Of a stretch of 64,000 nt of DNA, positions 17,719 to 30,200 are shown piece after piece. This DNA is from Sycon ciliatum. Taxonomy: Eukaryota > Porifera > Calcarea > Leucosolenida > Sycettidae. Location: contig NC_088646.1 in assembly GCF_964019385.1 (NCBI RefSeq), positions 41,608,563-41,672,562 on the forward strand, given 5' to 3'. The notes beneath the pieces were generated by a model. The model worked only from the letters and a program-made list of their open reading frames with translations. It was not told the DNA's origin and searched no databases. Position 1 is the stretch's first letter. Every line of letters begins with the position of its first letter. Made by a program: the position numbers and the translations under genes.

Positions 17719-19629
17719 ATGGAATCCCGTGACTGAAAAAGTGAGGGAAGCTATTCGCGAGAAAATGTCGGTTGTGAGTGAATATAGAAGTGGAAGGAGC
17801 AGGCGCGTAGCACCGCCGTTGGGGGTGGTCCGGGGGATCTCCCCCCGGAATGTTTTTGAAATTAGAGTGCAAAATCCTGCATTCTGGGCACTTTTAGCAT
17901 TGTTTTACGATGTTGGTCGTGGTCGGGCGAAAAAGTGGTCCGGCCAAAGCCGGACCGGCCGGAGCGGCTGCTACGCCCCTGAGGAGTTACCAGCAGATAC
18001 GTGTATGTATGTGACAAATATTCACAAGCGCTCAACAAGGACGTGCAAAGGAATTTACTAATGGATCAAAGTAGTAAAGTGTGACATGTATGTGGCATGT
18101 ATGTGAAAATGCAGATTATTTTCTCCACGTCGCCTACTCAAATGCTCTCGTTTACTGTTTCTTAGCAAATGTATGCGATGTCAGGTGTGTGCGTGTGTGT
18201 GTGCGCATGTGTGCATGTGTGTGTGTGTGTGTGTGTGTGTCTGTGTGTGCTTTCCTGTGTGCGTACGTGTGTGCATGTGATCGTTGGGGGTGGTTGTGAT
18301 TTTTTAGCCCCCGTTTTCTGGAAGTTGCAGACACTTGTACATTTCGTGAAGGCCTGAGGTATAACTCCTTGGGCCGCCTCTAGGCGAGGGCAAGCGATTG
18401 ACGGAGGCGCTCACACAGCTGAGAGCCAGGACAGTGTTTTCGTGCCGTCACTTTCAGTTATGACCGACGTTGCCGCTCGCGTATGTTTGTCAAGGTATTA
18501 AGCTTTTAAAATGACCCTTTGAGGACCGAGGAAGAGATAACTCGTCCAAGGAATGGGCGCTGTGTTCCCGAAGATGAGTATACTCGCTCCTCCTGCCAGT
18601 GCATACATTTGTACAGTGCATATACACCAGTAAGATTGAAATGAAGAATGTAAACGTGCTTATCAGCAGTCACAAAGCAACAGTACAACACATACATATA
18701 CAGAATGTGTTTGAACAATTGACTCTCTGTTGACATGCCACATTTCAAAACCAGACACTATTTCTAAGATAAGGATATTGTGATTTTCTACTTCAAAGTA
18801 CATTTTACAGGGGCTGTGGGTGTAGTACCCATCGCTATTGATGTTACAGTTGCATTCACACCTTTGTCTTGTCTGCTATAGTGCAGATATGGTTGCAGGT
18901 GCACTTCTTACCCTCACACTTACTGTTGTGACAGGGCCGTTGGACCGACTTGGGAGGTGGGGTGGCGGACATGGAAGGGGATCCGGGGGTTCTCCAACAG
19001 GAAATTTTCAAACATTGAAGCCAATTGCAAGCATTTCAGGGCATTTGGCGCCATTTCAGTGTAGCTACAATGAAAGACTTTTTTAATTCTGCAACAAACC
19101 AAGAATACGCTACGAAAGGGGACACTGATTCTTTGTTATTCTTTAAATTTTATTTGCGCTCAGCTGCGATCATCGCGCTTTATTGCAGTATGCTCCAAAC
19201 AAATATGTATATTGGGCGGAAAAGTGAGGCCACCCCAGCCGCCCCGGCTGTGACGGTCTTGTGTGCTCTGTCGAATGTCATGGATACACCTTTGGATTAG
19301 CTCTCCCATACATTGCCTCCTTGCGCATCCTGTCGCCCTGGTCTGCATGCACTTCGTACAAAGCCTCCCATACTGCTGTTCTCACCATTTGTTCCCTTAC
19401 CGGCGAAGTTAGTAGAGTATGCAAGAAGCAAAAACGGATGGGTTGAGTTACCTTTCTTTCTTTTCTTCGGAAATTCATCCGGTGTGAAGCACGGCGCTGA
19501 CCGAAATTTTGTATGTGTAAATCTCGGACTTTTCGTGAAGATTTACGAACACACAGTAGAAAATGGACTTAGAATTCACTACAGTACTCAGAATGCAGAG
19601 CCGTCCTACCAGGTATTTTGTTCTCGTTC
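17719..19629. other. Gene-poor stretch with a TG-rich microsatellite
   Basis: A (TG)n-rich tract occupies about 18184-18270. GC-rich patches (17800-17990, 18930-18990, 19220-19250) look like remnants of older repeats. No convincing exon is seen. Confidence 0.5.
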
Positions 19630-20010
19630 TTGGCCGTGCACGTGTCCACATATAACACAAACAACAGCAGCTGAATCAGAAAAATTGCCGACGTGTCAAA
19701 AAGCCATCGTTGTTGGCCACTAGTCACACTTAGCATAGAACTTGACGTACAACTGTCAGCATGGGCCCTTCCACTTCACCACCAATACTTCGTAGCCTGA
19801 CGTGACTCTAGTTCTAGCTCTCAGCAAGGCTGCCTATGAGTAAATGGACTAGAACATGTTCGATTTGGTGGACGGATCCAAAACTACCTGATACGATATA
19901 CACTGACTCTTGCACTAATCCCTACTGTAGGTGACAACCACCTCCGTGGTTTGGAAAAGAAAACGATTTTGCCGGATCAGATTTTACTGAAATGGTGACC
20001 AAATAGCTGT
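19630..20010 (+). repeat. Duplicated segment, copy 1
   Basis: About 380 bp repeated in direct orientation at 21605-21997. Shared blocks include CAACAGCAGCTGAATCAG, AGCAAGGCTGCCTAT, GGTGGACGGATCCAAAACTA and GACAACCACCTCCGTGGTTT, with small insertions and deletions. Non-coding; a dispersed repeat or segmental duplication. Confidence 0.85.
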
Positions 20011-21387
20011 CTCTCAACTTGTGATAAAAATCATGAAGTAGTGGACTCTACAGTGACGAGTCTATCCTGTATGCTGCAAAAGACGCAGGAAACGTGACTG
20101 GTGTCTGTACACTGGACGCCAACATCCCAGTCTTCTCCTGCACGATCTGTTTGACATTGACGATAGGCCGCAGTCACACCGAGCTCGATTCAGCCGAAAA
20201 TGTCCTGCAAGCGACTTTCAGCCGCGTGGCTGACTCTCAGCCGTTTTTCCCGCTTGTTTCAGCCACATCTTATACAAGCAGCTGAAAGCCGAAATTCAAA
20301 GACAAATTTGAGTGTGCTTGCAAGCTTGGAACACACCATGTAGTAGACATGAGGAACTGATATCGATGGTCTTTCTTGTTTCCGCGCTATGCCTTTGCCT
20401 TTGGTTTTGACCGTGTGACTGTGTCTATCCAACAGTTAAGTTTGATTTTCTCCAATGACCATGGATTCCTGGACTGTGCCTCTAGAGCGTAGCGTTTTGG
20501 ATCTGGGGTTCGATGCTAAGACAAGCCACCAAACTCACGACTGAATTCATGAAGAACTTGAGCGTGGTACGAAGAAAAGAGTGGATTGCGACGGAGTTGA
20601 AGAACAGCAACCGTCGGAGCAGAAAGCTCAACATCAGGAAACAGCACTCTGATCATCGCACCCATGCACATGCAAAGGGTAGAAATAAAAAGAGCAAGAT
20701 TTTACAATTCAGGATACGGGTTTACTTTGCTTCTTCATCAAAATTGAACACTGCAACAAGTACAGTTGTAATTGTACATCGCCACGGTTCTGCTTTCCGG
20801 TTTTTTTGCAAACGTTGCCTGGTCACTGTGCCTGCAGGGTACAACTTACAGCCTGTTAGAGCGTGTTCCTGTCACTCGAGTTGAACCCTTGAACCTTTGA
20901 GTTGAACCGTGGTGTGAAAGTAACGTAGCCTGCATGCACAGTGACCAGATGACTGGGGTACGCATGAGCATGTGACTGCTCAGACCAAAACCATGTTCGG
21001 TTGCCACTGGCGGATTCAATCGATTGGGAATAAGGGCCAAACGCTGCATCGTAGCCTTTCGGACCAAAACCAGTCGACTCAGCGTGCAAAAGACTACAAC
21101 ATATGGGCCAATCGCGGTCATCTGTGCTTTCATATTTTAAAGAACGAAATGGCCGTTTTCAGTGACATTTTGCATACAAATCCCCAACATTGTAGCCACA
21201 GTTCAGCGGTGTAGTTGCTATGCACGACTTTTGGCTTGAACTATGCATGCAAGCCACATGCATATACACATCTGGAATCCATATGCATTATATTACGCAC
21301 AGGCATATCTGCAATGCATTTCTGTCATTTTTATATACGTGATTGTACATATTGCATACTATTTTGTGAATTTCTGCTTTTACAGTG
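20011..21387. other. Gene-free stretch
   Basis: I see no supported gene. Near 20170-20290 are several CAGCCG/CAGCTGAAAGCC words, a possible old repeat. Confidence 0.4.
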
Positions 21388-21528
21388 CAGTGTTGCTCAA
21401 TGAAATCCAGTCGCGTCACTCAAGTACGCGCTGAGCGTTCCGCAGCCCTCGACTTGAGAATACTGGGCTGTGAAATGATGCAAGGCGCAAACCTGAGGGA
21501 CGCAACTGGATTTCATTGAGCAGCACTG
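21388..21528. mobile_element. Short hAT-like MITE
   Basis: 141 bp with tips CAGTGTTGCTCAATGAAATC and, inverted, CAGTGCTGCTCAATGAAATC. CAGTG tips suggest hAT; I could not confirm an 8-bp duplication. Confidence 0.75.
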
Positions 21529-21604
21529 TTCTACATGTAGTACATGATTGTATTACTAATGTAGTGCTACATGATCTAACCAGATATTTTCTTACCATTC
21601 TGCT

Positions 21605-21997
21605 GCTGGGCCGTACACCTGCCAGCATATAACACGTACAACAGCAGCTGAATCAGAACTTTTGCCGATGCGTCCAAGCGCCATCGTTGTTGACCATTTG
21701 CACTGCCACTGGCCACACGTAGCATTCTGAATTCTGGTACTTGACGTTCCACTGTCAAGATGAGCTCTTCCAGTTCCACTTCACCACCAATAGTAAAAAA
21801 TACTTCTAGTTCTAGCTTTCAGCAAGGCTGCCTATCAGTCAATCGACTAGAATGTGTTAGATTTGGTGGACGGATCCAAAACTACCTGATACGATACGTG
21901 TACACTGACTGTTGCACTACTGTAGGCGACAACCACCTCCGTGGTTTGCAAAGAATAAGATTTCGCTGAATCAGATTTTACTCAAAGGGTGACCAAA
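21605..21997 (+). repeat. Duplicated segment, copy 2
   Basis: Direct partner of 19630-20010, about 2 kb away. Confidence 0.85.
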
Positions 21998-22338
21998 ACC
22001 TGTCTCACTAGTTGTTCGTCTTGGCCCTGTCAGGCCTTCACCTCTAGACTAATCTATAGAGACTGCACTCTCTATCGTTCAGGATGAGAAAATGCTCACT
22101 GGTCCTGCGAAACAATCCACACATAGCTTTGCAGCGTACGGCAAACCGTAGTTATCGCGGACAGCCGAGCAGCAGGCAAAAGCCACGCGCGTGGCTAGGC
22201 GCGCAACTCGGGGGTGTCTGGCATGCAACGGCGGGCAACCGTACTAGGGAAAGCCCAGGTTGCACCATGAGCAGTGTACGCCGCGCCCACATGCACAGGC
22301 GAGACTACCCCATAGTTGCATGAAGGTTGTACAAGCTA
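21998..22338. other. Gene-free stretch
   Basis: A short open frame at 22084-22323 has no recognisable features. Nothing else is seen. Confidence 0.4.
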
Positions 22339-22600
22339 CAGTCCATTTCAAAACTATACGCGTACCTACTATTATAGGCAAAAACCGTTATGCCAGCATC
22401 TATACCACATAAAATCTGTTATCACTTTGTGCATAAATTTTTCCAAATTGGGCGTCTGTTATCCAATCCTTTAGAAACTATGAGAGTAACTAGCTTGTGG
22501 AGCGATCCTGAGCAATATTCCGAAAACTATTCTCAAAAAGTTCCAGCCAAATTTGAAATATTTCAAAAACCCTACGCGTCTATAGTTTTGAAATGCACTG
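22339..22600. mobile_element. MITE with TA duplication
   Basis: 262 bp bounded by TA (22337-22338, 22601-22602); tips CAGTCCATTTCAAAACTATA and, inverted, CAGTGCATTTCAAAACTATA. CAGT tips and TA fit the Tc1/mariner-pogo group. Confidence 0.85.
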
Positions 22601-22740
22601 TAGTATTGATGCAAGGATTACTACAGACAGGGCTCATGTATGGTGCCTACATAACTTCATAAGGAAGCAGGTTCTTTCGTGGCACGAAAGGGCTCCAGCT
22701 GCAGCGCGCGTACTTCAGCCAAGCGGCAATGCATAGTACA

Positions 22741-23148
22741 TTATAGCAATAAAAACTGCTTTATGGCAGTTTTCTAAAAAAGTTATTGTGTTCTAGTCCA
22801 TGGACCCCGTCTAAAAAGTAAGAAATTACCGAAATGTGATAGCTGAAAATTAAAATTTCACACAAAACCTCACAATAATCACAACACTTGAAATGCTGCT
22901 TTCAACTTTAACTTGTACTGCACCAACAATTGGCAACATGCATGCATAGGAGAAAGGATCACGAGGGGAAAAGGTCTTCTACATGTAGCTTTTAATTCTG
23001 TGTGTGATTATTGTGAGGTTTTGTATGAAATTTTAATTTTCAGCCATCACATTTCGGTAATTTCTTACTTTTTAGACGGGGTCCATGGACTAGAACACAA
23101 TAACTTTTTTTAGAAAACTGCCATAAAGCAGTTTTTATTGCTATAATT
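22741..23148. repeat. Fold-back element with about 148-bp arms
   Basis: Arms 22741-22888 and 23002-23148 are near-perfect inverted copies around a spacer of about 113 bp; tips TTATAGCAATAAAAACTGC. No coding capacity. Confidence 0.9.
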
Positions 23149-23556
23149 TCTTTTGTTTTTTCTGGCACCAAACAATGGAATGCCCTACATGTACAGTATA
23201 TCAATATGTAAATGATGGCCTTCACATCATATCAAGAGGTTTATGTACTCTTGATCATATCAATACCGTATTATACGCATTGATATGCAAGCCTTTTCTT
23301 GCAGAAAATGGCACTAGCATAATGCATGTTCTTCTGTGGGGGAACATGTGAGTAGTGGTGGTTATACTTTTTTAGACGCAGGTCATTCTGTGCATGGCCA
23401 TGTTGCTGTTGCAGAATTTCATGACTCTGTCATAAATTTGTCTTGCCTTTCAGATATTTCAGATTTCCCCACCCTCTATCAGATTTATTTGAGAAATGTA
23501 GCCATGCGCCAGGTGCGTGTCGCAGATGTTTTTGTTGATTCTGTGTTTATTTATAG

Positions 23557-23683
23557 GTTAGTGCATGGCAGGGAGGGCCTTATGGCTTGTTAGTGCCCGA
23601 CAGGTTAGCCTGAGGGCCGTAGGCCCGAGGGCTACCCTGAAGGGCACAAACAAGCCTTAAGACCCTCCCTGCCATGCACTAAC
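23557..23683. repeat. Hairpin repeat, 127 bp
   Basis: Tips GTTAGTGCATGGCAGGGAGG face each other in inverted orientation, with inner match GGCTTGTT/AACAAGCC. It directly abuts the TIR element at 23686. Confidence 0.85.
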
Positions 23684-23685
23684 TA

Positions 23686-24309
23686 TTTTAGAACGAGGTT
23701 ACATGCATTATCTCACTTCCATCATGCTTGTGTACCATTCTATTGGCTAGTTTGTGGTTTGTGTGCAGAGAGACTTGGTGTGGTATGAAAGAATATTTTC
23801 TTCTGGTAAGTTATGGTAACTCAGCACCACTTAGGACTACTAAAAGTAGAATAGAAGCAAAGGAAATGCTGGGCTCTTATTGCGAGCTTCATTCTTATTC
23901 ATAGCTTGTGGAGCTATTTAGGGGATTTGAGAGCCCCTTGTCGATACCTCTAATGACTTCGATCTTCGGTTTTTATAGGTTTCCGCAAGCTGTTGACAAA
24001 GGAAATTCGTACAGATGAAAGAATACGGGAGGCAAAAACCGTACACACTTCTGAAATGCGTAGCTTTTAGTAGTACACCGTACATTTTATGCAGAGTTCA
24101 TGATCTGCACCGTACTATAATGCATACAGGAAGTTGTACGCACCAGTTTAGAGTATATTCAGCGGGCTTTAAACTAATCCAAGGCCCTCGACGCGTCATC
24201 AAGAGTAGTAAAATAACGATTGAGCGGGCTTTAAACTCTGATAAGGCCCTTGGCGGGAATGTCGCTGATTGGTCGTTTCCTGGACAACGAGACAGACCTC
24301 GTTCTAAAA
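23686..24309. mobile_element. TIR element with TTTTAGAACGAGGT tips
   Basis: 624 bp bounded by inverted TTTTAGAACGAGGT. Inside, GCGGGCTTTAAACT occurs twice (about 24167 and 24228). No transposase is seen. Confidence 0.65.
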
Positions 24310-24839
24310 TGGTTTATAATCATGGGTTATCGTGATAAGGTCATCCAGCATCATATTGCACTGAAATCGTTATCCTGTTGATGTCAATACAACTTTTGGA
24401 AGTAGTTCAATGACTTCAAACTGTTAGTCCCCGATTTTCTGAAACAACACAGCAAAGGAGGAACAATAAACATGTATTAAAATGTAAACAAATACATTGT
24501 TGAGTCCGACACCTCGTTCCAACAACTACACTGATCCTGAGGATAAAAGGGTCAAGGCTATGGTTGGAGGTACTGATACTGAGAGATAAACAAGGCACTC
24601 CATGATAATAAAAGCTTACACATCTTTTGGTGAGTATGAATGATATCCAGTTGAACCTCTTTAGGACGAACACCAAGGGACCAATGGTATTTATGCTGTG
24701 AGTTTGTCTTAACTTATTTTATAACCAGTGAATACAATTATTTCTCCAATAGACACACGAATAGATTTCTTCTACAGCGAAAGATTCTAAGCCACACCGA
24801 CTCATTGACTCGTCTCGTATATGAAACAAAAGAGTCACT
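24310..24839. other. Gene-free stretch with a pogo-like end
   Basis: Near 24647-24683 the + strand reads CCAGTTGAACCTCTTTAGGA followed by ACACCAAGGGACC, a familiar pogo-like end, but I could not find the partner end. Otherwise nothing is seen. Confidence 0.4.
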
Positions 24840-25120
24840 AGAGAGGTTCTGCAAAACGAAAATGCGTACAAACTTTCGCTCTACATCATGAAGTGCGAAA
24901 CTTCGCACGAACTTTCGCAACTGTGGAAGCGAAACTTGCAGGGAACGCGAAATGAACTGTCGTAGGAAATTTCGTGAGATCGGGTCATGGCGTACGTGCA
25001 CTTGGCCCGCACAAACTATGAAAATGTGCAGAACGCAAAGTTCGTGCAAAAATTCGTACACACTTTCGCAAGGACTGTGGCGAAACTTCGTTCGAATTTT
25101 CGTTTTGCAGAACCTCTCTA
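24840..25120. mobile_element. MITE with TAGAGAGGTT tips
   Basis: About 281 bp with tips TAGAGAGGTTCTGCAAAACG in inverted orientation, and inner repeats of AACTTTCGC/GCGAAACTT. TA sits at both ends and may be the duplication. The tip start is shared with the larger element at 55689-58581. Confidence 0.8.
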
Positions 25121-25443
25121 CTGAACCTTTCTTCAGCAACATGACGGCAACTAAAACAGCAACAGAGAAAGTACGATACATGTACTGCAAATTCTTGCAA
25201 GTACTACAGGTACTAGAAACAGATTGCAGATCGTAATTCTTGCTTTGGCGGCACGAAACTTTATTTGGGGCAGTGCAATCTCGGCGGTACTCACAAATCA
25301 AACAGCCCAGACTCGAGTAAACAAATCCAATCCTACAAGTACGAGATTTTCATGAGACGAGACTGCACCCATTGGCTTGTTTCGTATGAAGCAAACAAGT
25401 TACTGAACCTCTCCACAATGGAGATTTTCCCTGATATGCGAAT

Positions 25444-25630
25444 TTATTTGGCAAACTCGGTCAATGAGTCCTTGAACCTTTCCCTCCAGATTGGGAACTG
25501 CCAACGATAGTATGCCACTGACCAGTGCCTTACTTGTAACGTACTAATGTGCAATGAATATGAGTATTTCGACAACACATCTAACATAAGCCTTACCGTC
25601 AAGAAGGTGAACTCGCGTTCTTCGCACACT
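25444..25630 (-). pseudogene. Exon-like segment, disrupted copy (open copy at 55510-55689)
   Basis: After a CTACAG acceptor-like site the minus strand reads RRTRVHLLDGKAYVRCVVEI and then IFIAH, a stop, YVTSKALVSGILSLAVPNL and EGKVQGLIDRV. The same segment lies in opposite orientation near 55.5 kb with that stop absent. I do not recognise the protein; it is partly hydrophobic. It could be an exon of a duplicated host gene or of a transposon. Confidence 0.35.
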
Positions 25631-25669
25631 GTAGGCAAGGGCAAAGAGATAAAAATGGATCTAAATCCG

Positions 25670-25970
25670 AATAAAATCAGCACACGTTTCCGTAAATGAA
25701 AGGGTGAGCATAAGCAAATGAGTCGAAGGAAACTGGTCAACTCAGAGATCACCTGTCATTGAGTATTCCTTAAAAGGAGGCCTCGGCAGCGGAAAAGCTA
25801 AATTTAGAAAGGAGATCCTGTCAGCTTTTCCATTATTTATTGCATTCCGCGCAAAATCAGCACACTTTTCGTAAATGAAAGAGTCAACACAAGCAAATGA
25901 ATCAAAGGGAACTGGTCAACTCACCTGTCATTGAGTAATATTCCGCGAAAGGAGGTCTCAGCAGCGCCGA
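25670..25970. repeat. Tandem duplication, period about 180 bp
   Basis: Blocks AAAATCAGCACAC, CGTAAATGAAAG, ACTGGTCAACTCA and CACCTGTCATTGAGTA occur at 25673-25770 and again at 25852-25940. Confidence 0.75.
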
Positions 25971-26238
25971 AACGAAATAAGTCAGGCCAGGAGACGAAAT
26001 ATCCGAAACAGCTCATGCAAGAAGCAGTTCCAAAGAAGGAAGTTCCTCGTGCATGCACATCCGAAAAGGCAACAACAAAAAGTCTACAATGCACACGCAT
26101 GCGGCCAGCCGGCCGCGCGATGGTACGAGGAGCCATGGAGTAGCTCCCTGGTCCAGGACCAGGTACCGAGCATCTTACGTAGAAACTTACGTAGCTACGT
26201 AGACAACGTGTCTGAATAGCGGTGTCGTTAGGTAGCGC

Positions 26239-26280
26239 CATGTGAACACAATAATAGAAAAGCTGACAGGATCGCTTTTC
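26239..26280 (+). repeat. 42-bp repeat flanking the large TIR segment (left)
   Basis: CCATGTGAACACAATAATAG followed by AAAAGCTGACAGGATCGCTTT recurs in the same orientation right after the large segment (34144-34186). A reversed relative lies at 44963-45006. Confidence 0.85.
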
Positions 26281-26508
26281 TAAGGGTGCGTTCTTAAATC
26301 CTCTCGGAAAAGTTGGAGACTCTCCGAAAAGTTCGAGAGCTGTTCTTATATCCTCTCCGAATTTTAGGAGGCTCTCCAAAGCTCTCCAAGCTCTCCAAGC
26401 TTCAGAGGTGGTTGAAACTTGGAGATTCCTGCGGTTTGGGATCAGCGCATGCGAACTAGGCTAAAAGCCACGTGTTGATCATGAGTGTACGCATTTCCCT
26501 TTTCGCAT

Positions 26509-27234
26509 ACGCGAGGTATATTATGCTCCGCAGGCCGCGAAAGAGAGCCCGTTACCTGGACCCCTACTCGCGCGGGTAGAGCGAAACTGAGCACCCTGGG
26601 ATGCGAGCAGCTTTTTAGTACTCCCGGGTCCAAAATCTCACCACCAGGCCGGGATGATCAAAACGTCTGCCGGGTCTGCAGCCTACAAACGTGGATCTGC
26701 CGACACTGTGCTGGCGACGACATGTCCGGCAAGGCACCTCCTTGCGTGAAAGCAAGGAACGCTTTTTTTTTAGAAAGGAAGCTTCTTCTCCAAAATTTAA
26801 AATTTTTGAAAATTATTCCTTCTGAAAATATCATCGCGTTCTTGACCTCGAAGCTGACTGCTGAATGCGATTAGGAAAGAAGATTCCTGAAGATACACCA
26901 GACTGATTCTGGCAAGCCGTCTGTCGTCTAGATATGCAGTTGTTCGTCATGCATGGTCAGCAATCTTCCTCGTTCGTCCTTTCGTTTTCCTGACCACGAT
27001 GATGACAAGCAGCTCTCATGCTCAGGTTAGTGCTGTACTTGTATGTCTGGGCACACAACACATCTGAGATTCACCCACTGACGTTATCGAACTGAAGAAT
27101 GCAGCAAGGGTTCCTCGGATTCTCTTGATTTCGGAACAAATTTCCTTCACTTTCACCCTCTCAGTCTCTTCCCCATGCCCTCCATGCATGCACAATCGAG
27201 TTTGCATTTCAAATGTTGTTTTTACTTTGGCAGT
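26509..27234 (+). repeat. Long inverted arm, left
   Basis: About 725 bp. Its minus strand carries a 61-residue frame (27022-27207, MHGGHGEETERVKVKEICSE and onward) that is also present on the other arm. Confidence 0.9.
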
Positions 27235-30200
27235 GCGTTCGATAACGTTAGGACAGTCTAAATTAGGTGTTCTTCTCTTCAGGCTTATTGGACGTGTACA
27301 AATTCTAAAAAAATAGCTTCCATATGCTAAACGCAGATCCCTGTGAATACGGTTCTGCTGGGCAATGATGTTTACACCAATCTACACTCTATGCTGTCAC
27401 AGCATCCACAACTGATCCTCTCTCTCTGAATTAACTATTTGATAAAGCCAATCTTTAAATCGCTGTTGCATAGGATCTCGGGTGGGAAGAAGCGATGAAT
27501 CGATACATGGCATTGTGAAGAAAAGAAGAACAAATTCACATTGCACGTGAGACTCGGTTAGAAAGACTGAGTTTCTGCATTCATAAGAATGTCACACCCC
27601 GGGGATCATGATAAAGAAAACATATGTCGTGAAAATGACTGAAAGAACCAAAGAAGTATTTGATCTTCCAGCCAGCTTAGCCTGGTACTACCATACTAGC
27701 AGTGCTACCAAGTACCAGCCCTCCATATTTTCTGTATTTGTACGGAAAATCACTCCTTGTGCGCACTACAGAAATTGAGCAAATGGTATAGAAAATCGGA
27801 GAGGATCAATCAGCTGTGTAGAAGCATTGCAAGTGTAAGCTGAGTGATGAATAGTCTTGTACCAAAGCGAGTGCATGCCGTACCACAACAACATGTACAT
27901 GTAGCACAAAAATAATAATGTCGTGAGTGCAAGTCACACATGTTTTACACTACCAAATGCAGCCACCGACATGAATGTGCGTGTCAAAAAACATTACAGT
28001 GCAAGTATGCATGCAATGTACACGGCAGTACGCAAAACACTGCAAGATACGGAAAATCAGAAGTCTGAGTACGCAAAACAGACTCAATTGGTGGGCAGCT
28101 CTGTACTGGCCTGTACGGAGGGAGTGAATCTCAATGTGTGCAATGCACGCACTTTGGCCGACAGTGAAAACTATGCAAGTCGTGTTGGTTTGCAGGATGA
28201 ATGTGAGTCCTTTTAGACAAGCGCCTTAGTGGAGTAGCCCACCGAAAGAAGAGTACTTGACACCGCGAAGTGGAGTCTGCGCATACAACAGTGAGGGGGT
28301 AAAATTAGCTATGACTGATTCTGCATGTGTTCTGCATGTGTGTCACATTACACTAGCAGATAGGCACACCTGTTGTTCCAAAAAGATGCTTATGTCAGTG
28401 TCTGAATATGTCGTGTACCAGGTAATATTGTTGCCAGGATCTCACGGTGAGAGTCAGACTTGAATATGGTATCAATAGATTATCAATATCATACATCACC
28501 ATGTACCACCCAAAGTATAATAGCCGAAGGACCCGTTTGTGTGGTGGTGTATGATTTCGTGAGCAAGATGAAGTGGCTACAGATGTGTCTTATGTAACAC
28601 CCTAAGAAAAGATCATCAATTCTGGGGAAAGTGATTCTGGTAGCATGTTGTATCCAGTGTGGCATGACAAAGACTCCCTCGATTTAGCCTGTGGAGAATC
28701 CGTAAATACATAAATACAATACATACAGGCATCGCAACCTTCGGATTATATGCTCTTTTGCTTGCCTCCTGGAATGTGGTTGTACCTTGGTTCACTGTAT
28801 TAGAATAATAGTAGACTTTGTTTTTCGAATTCGTTTCTATAACATTAGGTTTCTTTCTGTTGCTGCTATGTCTTTTCATGTGTTTTACAGGATTGCCATC
28901 TGTTGATGAATACCACTCTGAGGCACTCTCACGAGCGAAGGTGTTTGAGAATCCATGTCGGAATGATGGTCATGTTGGCCTAAAGGTGCATTACATTGCC
29001 GATACTCGCCACCTCCACCCTGGAACATGTTCAATTTCTGTTTCTCGTATGGAAGGACCGAACAGGTTGTTTTCCTGTCTCAGTGGACCACTCAAGACTG
29101 AACAGCACTGATGGAAGAAGATTTGCCGTGAATCTCGTTCACATAATCAGCCTGTTTAATTGCTGTACTGAGGTGACTGCTTCATAACAATGACCATGCA
29201 GCATTAATTTTGGATAGTATTGCAGTGCCCCTAAAATTGGAGAATATCGAATTTCTCTGATAGCATTGTGATTCATTTGTGAATAAACATCACTACTCTT
29301 TTTGAGTAGCATAGCAATGACAGAGTTGGTTTAATGTATGACAAAATGGAGCCGCTTTTTAACTTAAACCTGTACTATAATCAGTACCGCCGGAAGCAGT
29401 TTTTGATTGGTCCGGTAGTTTCATGGCGGGTACACACGTCCTCCACGGTAGGAAACGTTTGTTGGTGGCCAACAAGTTGGTCTGGTGATAACCTGACCAA
29501 CCACCCGGCGGGCCTGATAATTGTGGGGCTCATGAGCAGCTCAAGTACTTAGTATGGTTTTGGACATGTCCCCAGTTAACCAATGAGAATAACCGGAAAA
29601 CAAGGGGGGCTTTAGATACCGGGCTGACTTAACAAGAGGCAGGATAAGCGCGTTACGGGTTGAGCTTGTCGAAAACCAATTGTACTTCATTATGTGTGAA
29701 GGGGTTTTATGAAGAAATATTTTATGAACCAGTGTACAGAGATGGTGCTTATGACGAAAGGAGAGAGGAGAAGTGTGTGAAAGTCGATAAAGGGCATCCG
29801 AAGGAACACATCGATCCTTGTAAAGAATATTAAGTATAAATCTATGGTTGAAACCTACTTCCCCAAGCGTTCTCTGTTAAGTATAAATCTATGGTTGAAC
29901 CCGACTTCCCCAAGCGTTCTCTGAGGGGACCGAGGTCTACTCTATCAGTTCATGTATTCTGTGAAGTGACATGACCATTCGTGGGGACCTTGCTCATAAC
30001 TGCAAAAGTCCTCGTCTGATTTTTCCGCATCAATTGAACGTTATACATGTGCATGTAGTGAAAGCCACATGCAACAGGCTGTTCCATGGCACTCATCTGC
30101 CACCAAGCTCTGGGTTCATTGGCTGAAAATATTCTTCGGCACAGTAAAGTCGTGCGCCCAAGAACGTGGAAGCCTACAGAACATCCAACCTGGAATACTA

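Noticed and set aside
17780-18000. TIR element around GCGTAGCACCGCC / GGCTGCTACGCCCC
   Set aside because: The match between the two ends is too weak to call a pair of tips.
18152-18357. Cysteine/valine-rich small proteins
   Set aside because: They are translations of a TG microsatellite.
23336-23593. 85-residue frame
   Set aside because: Long enough to notice but no recognisable motif or splice context, and it runs into the adjacent hairpin repeat.
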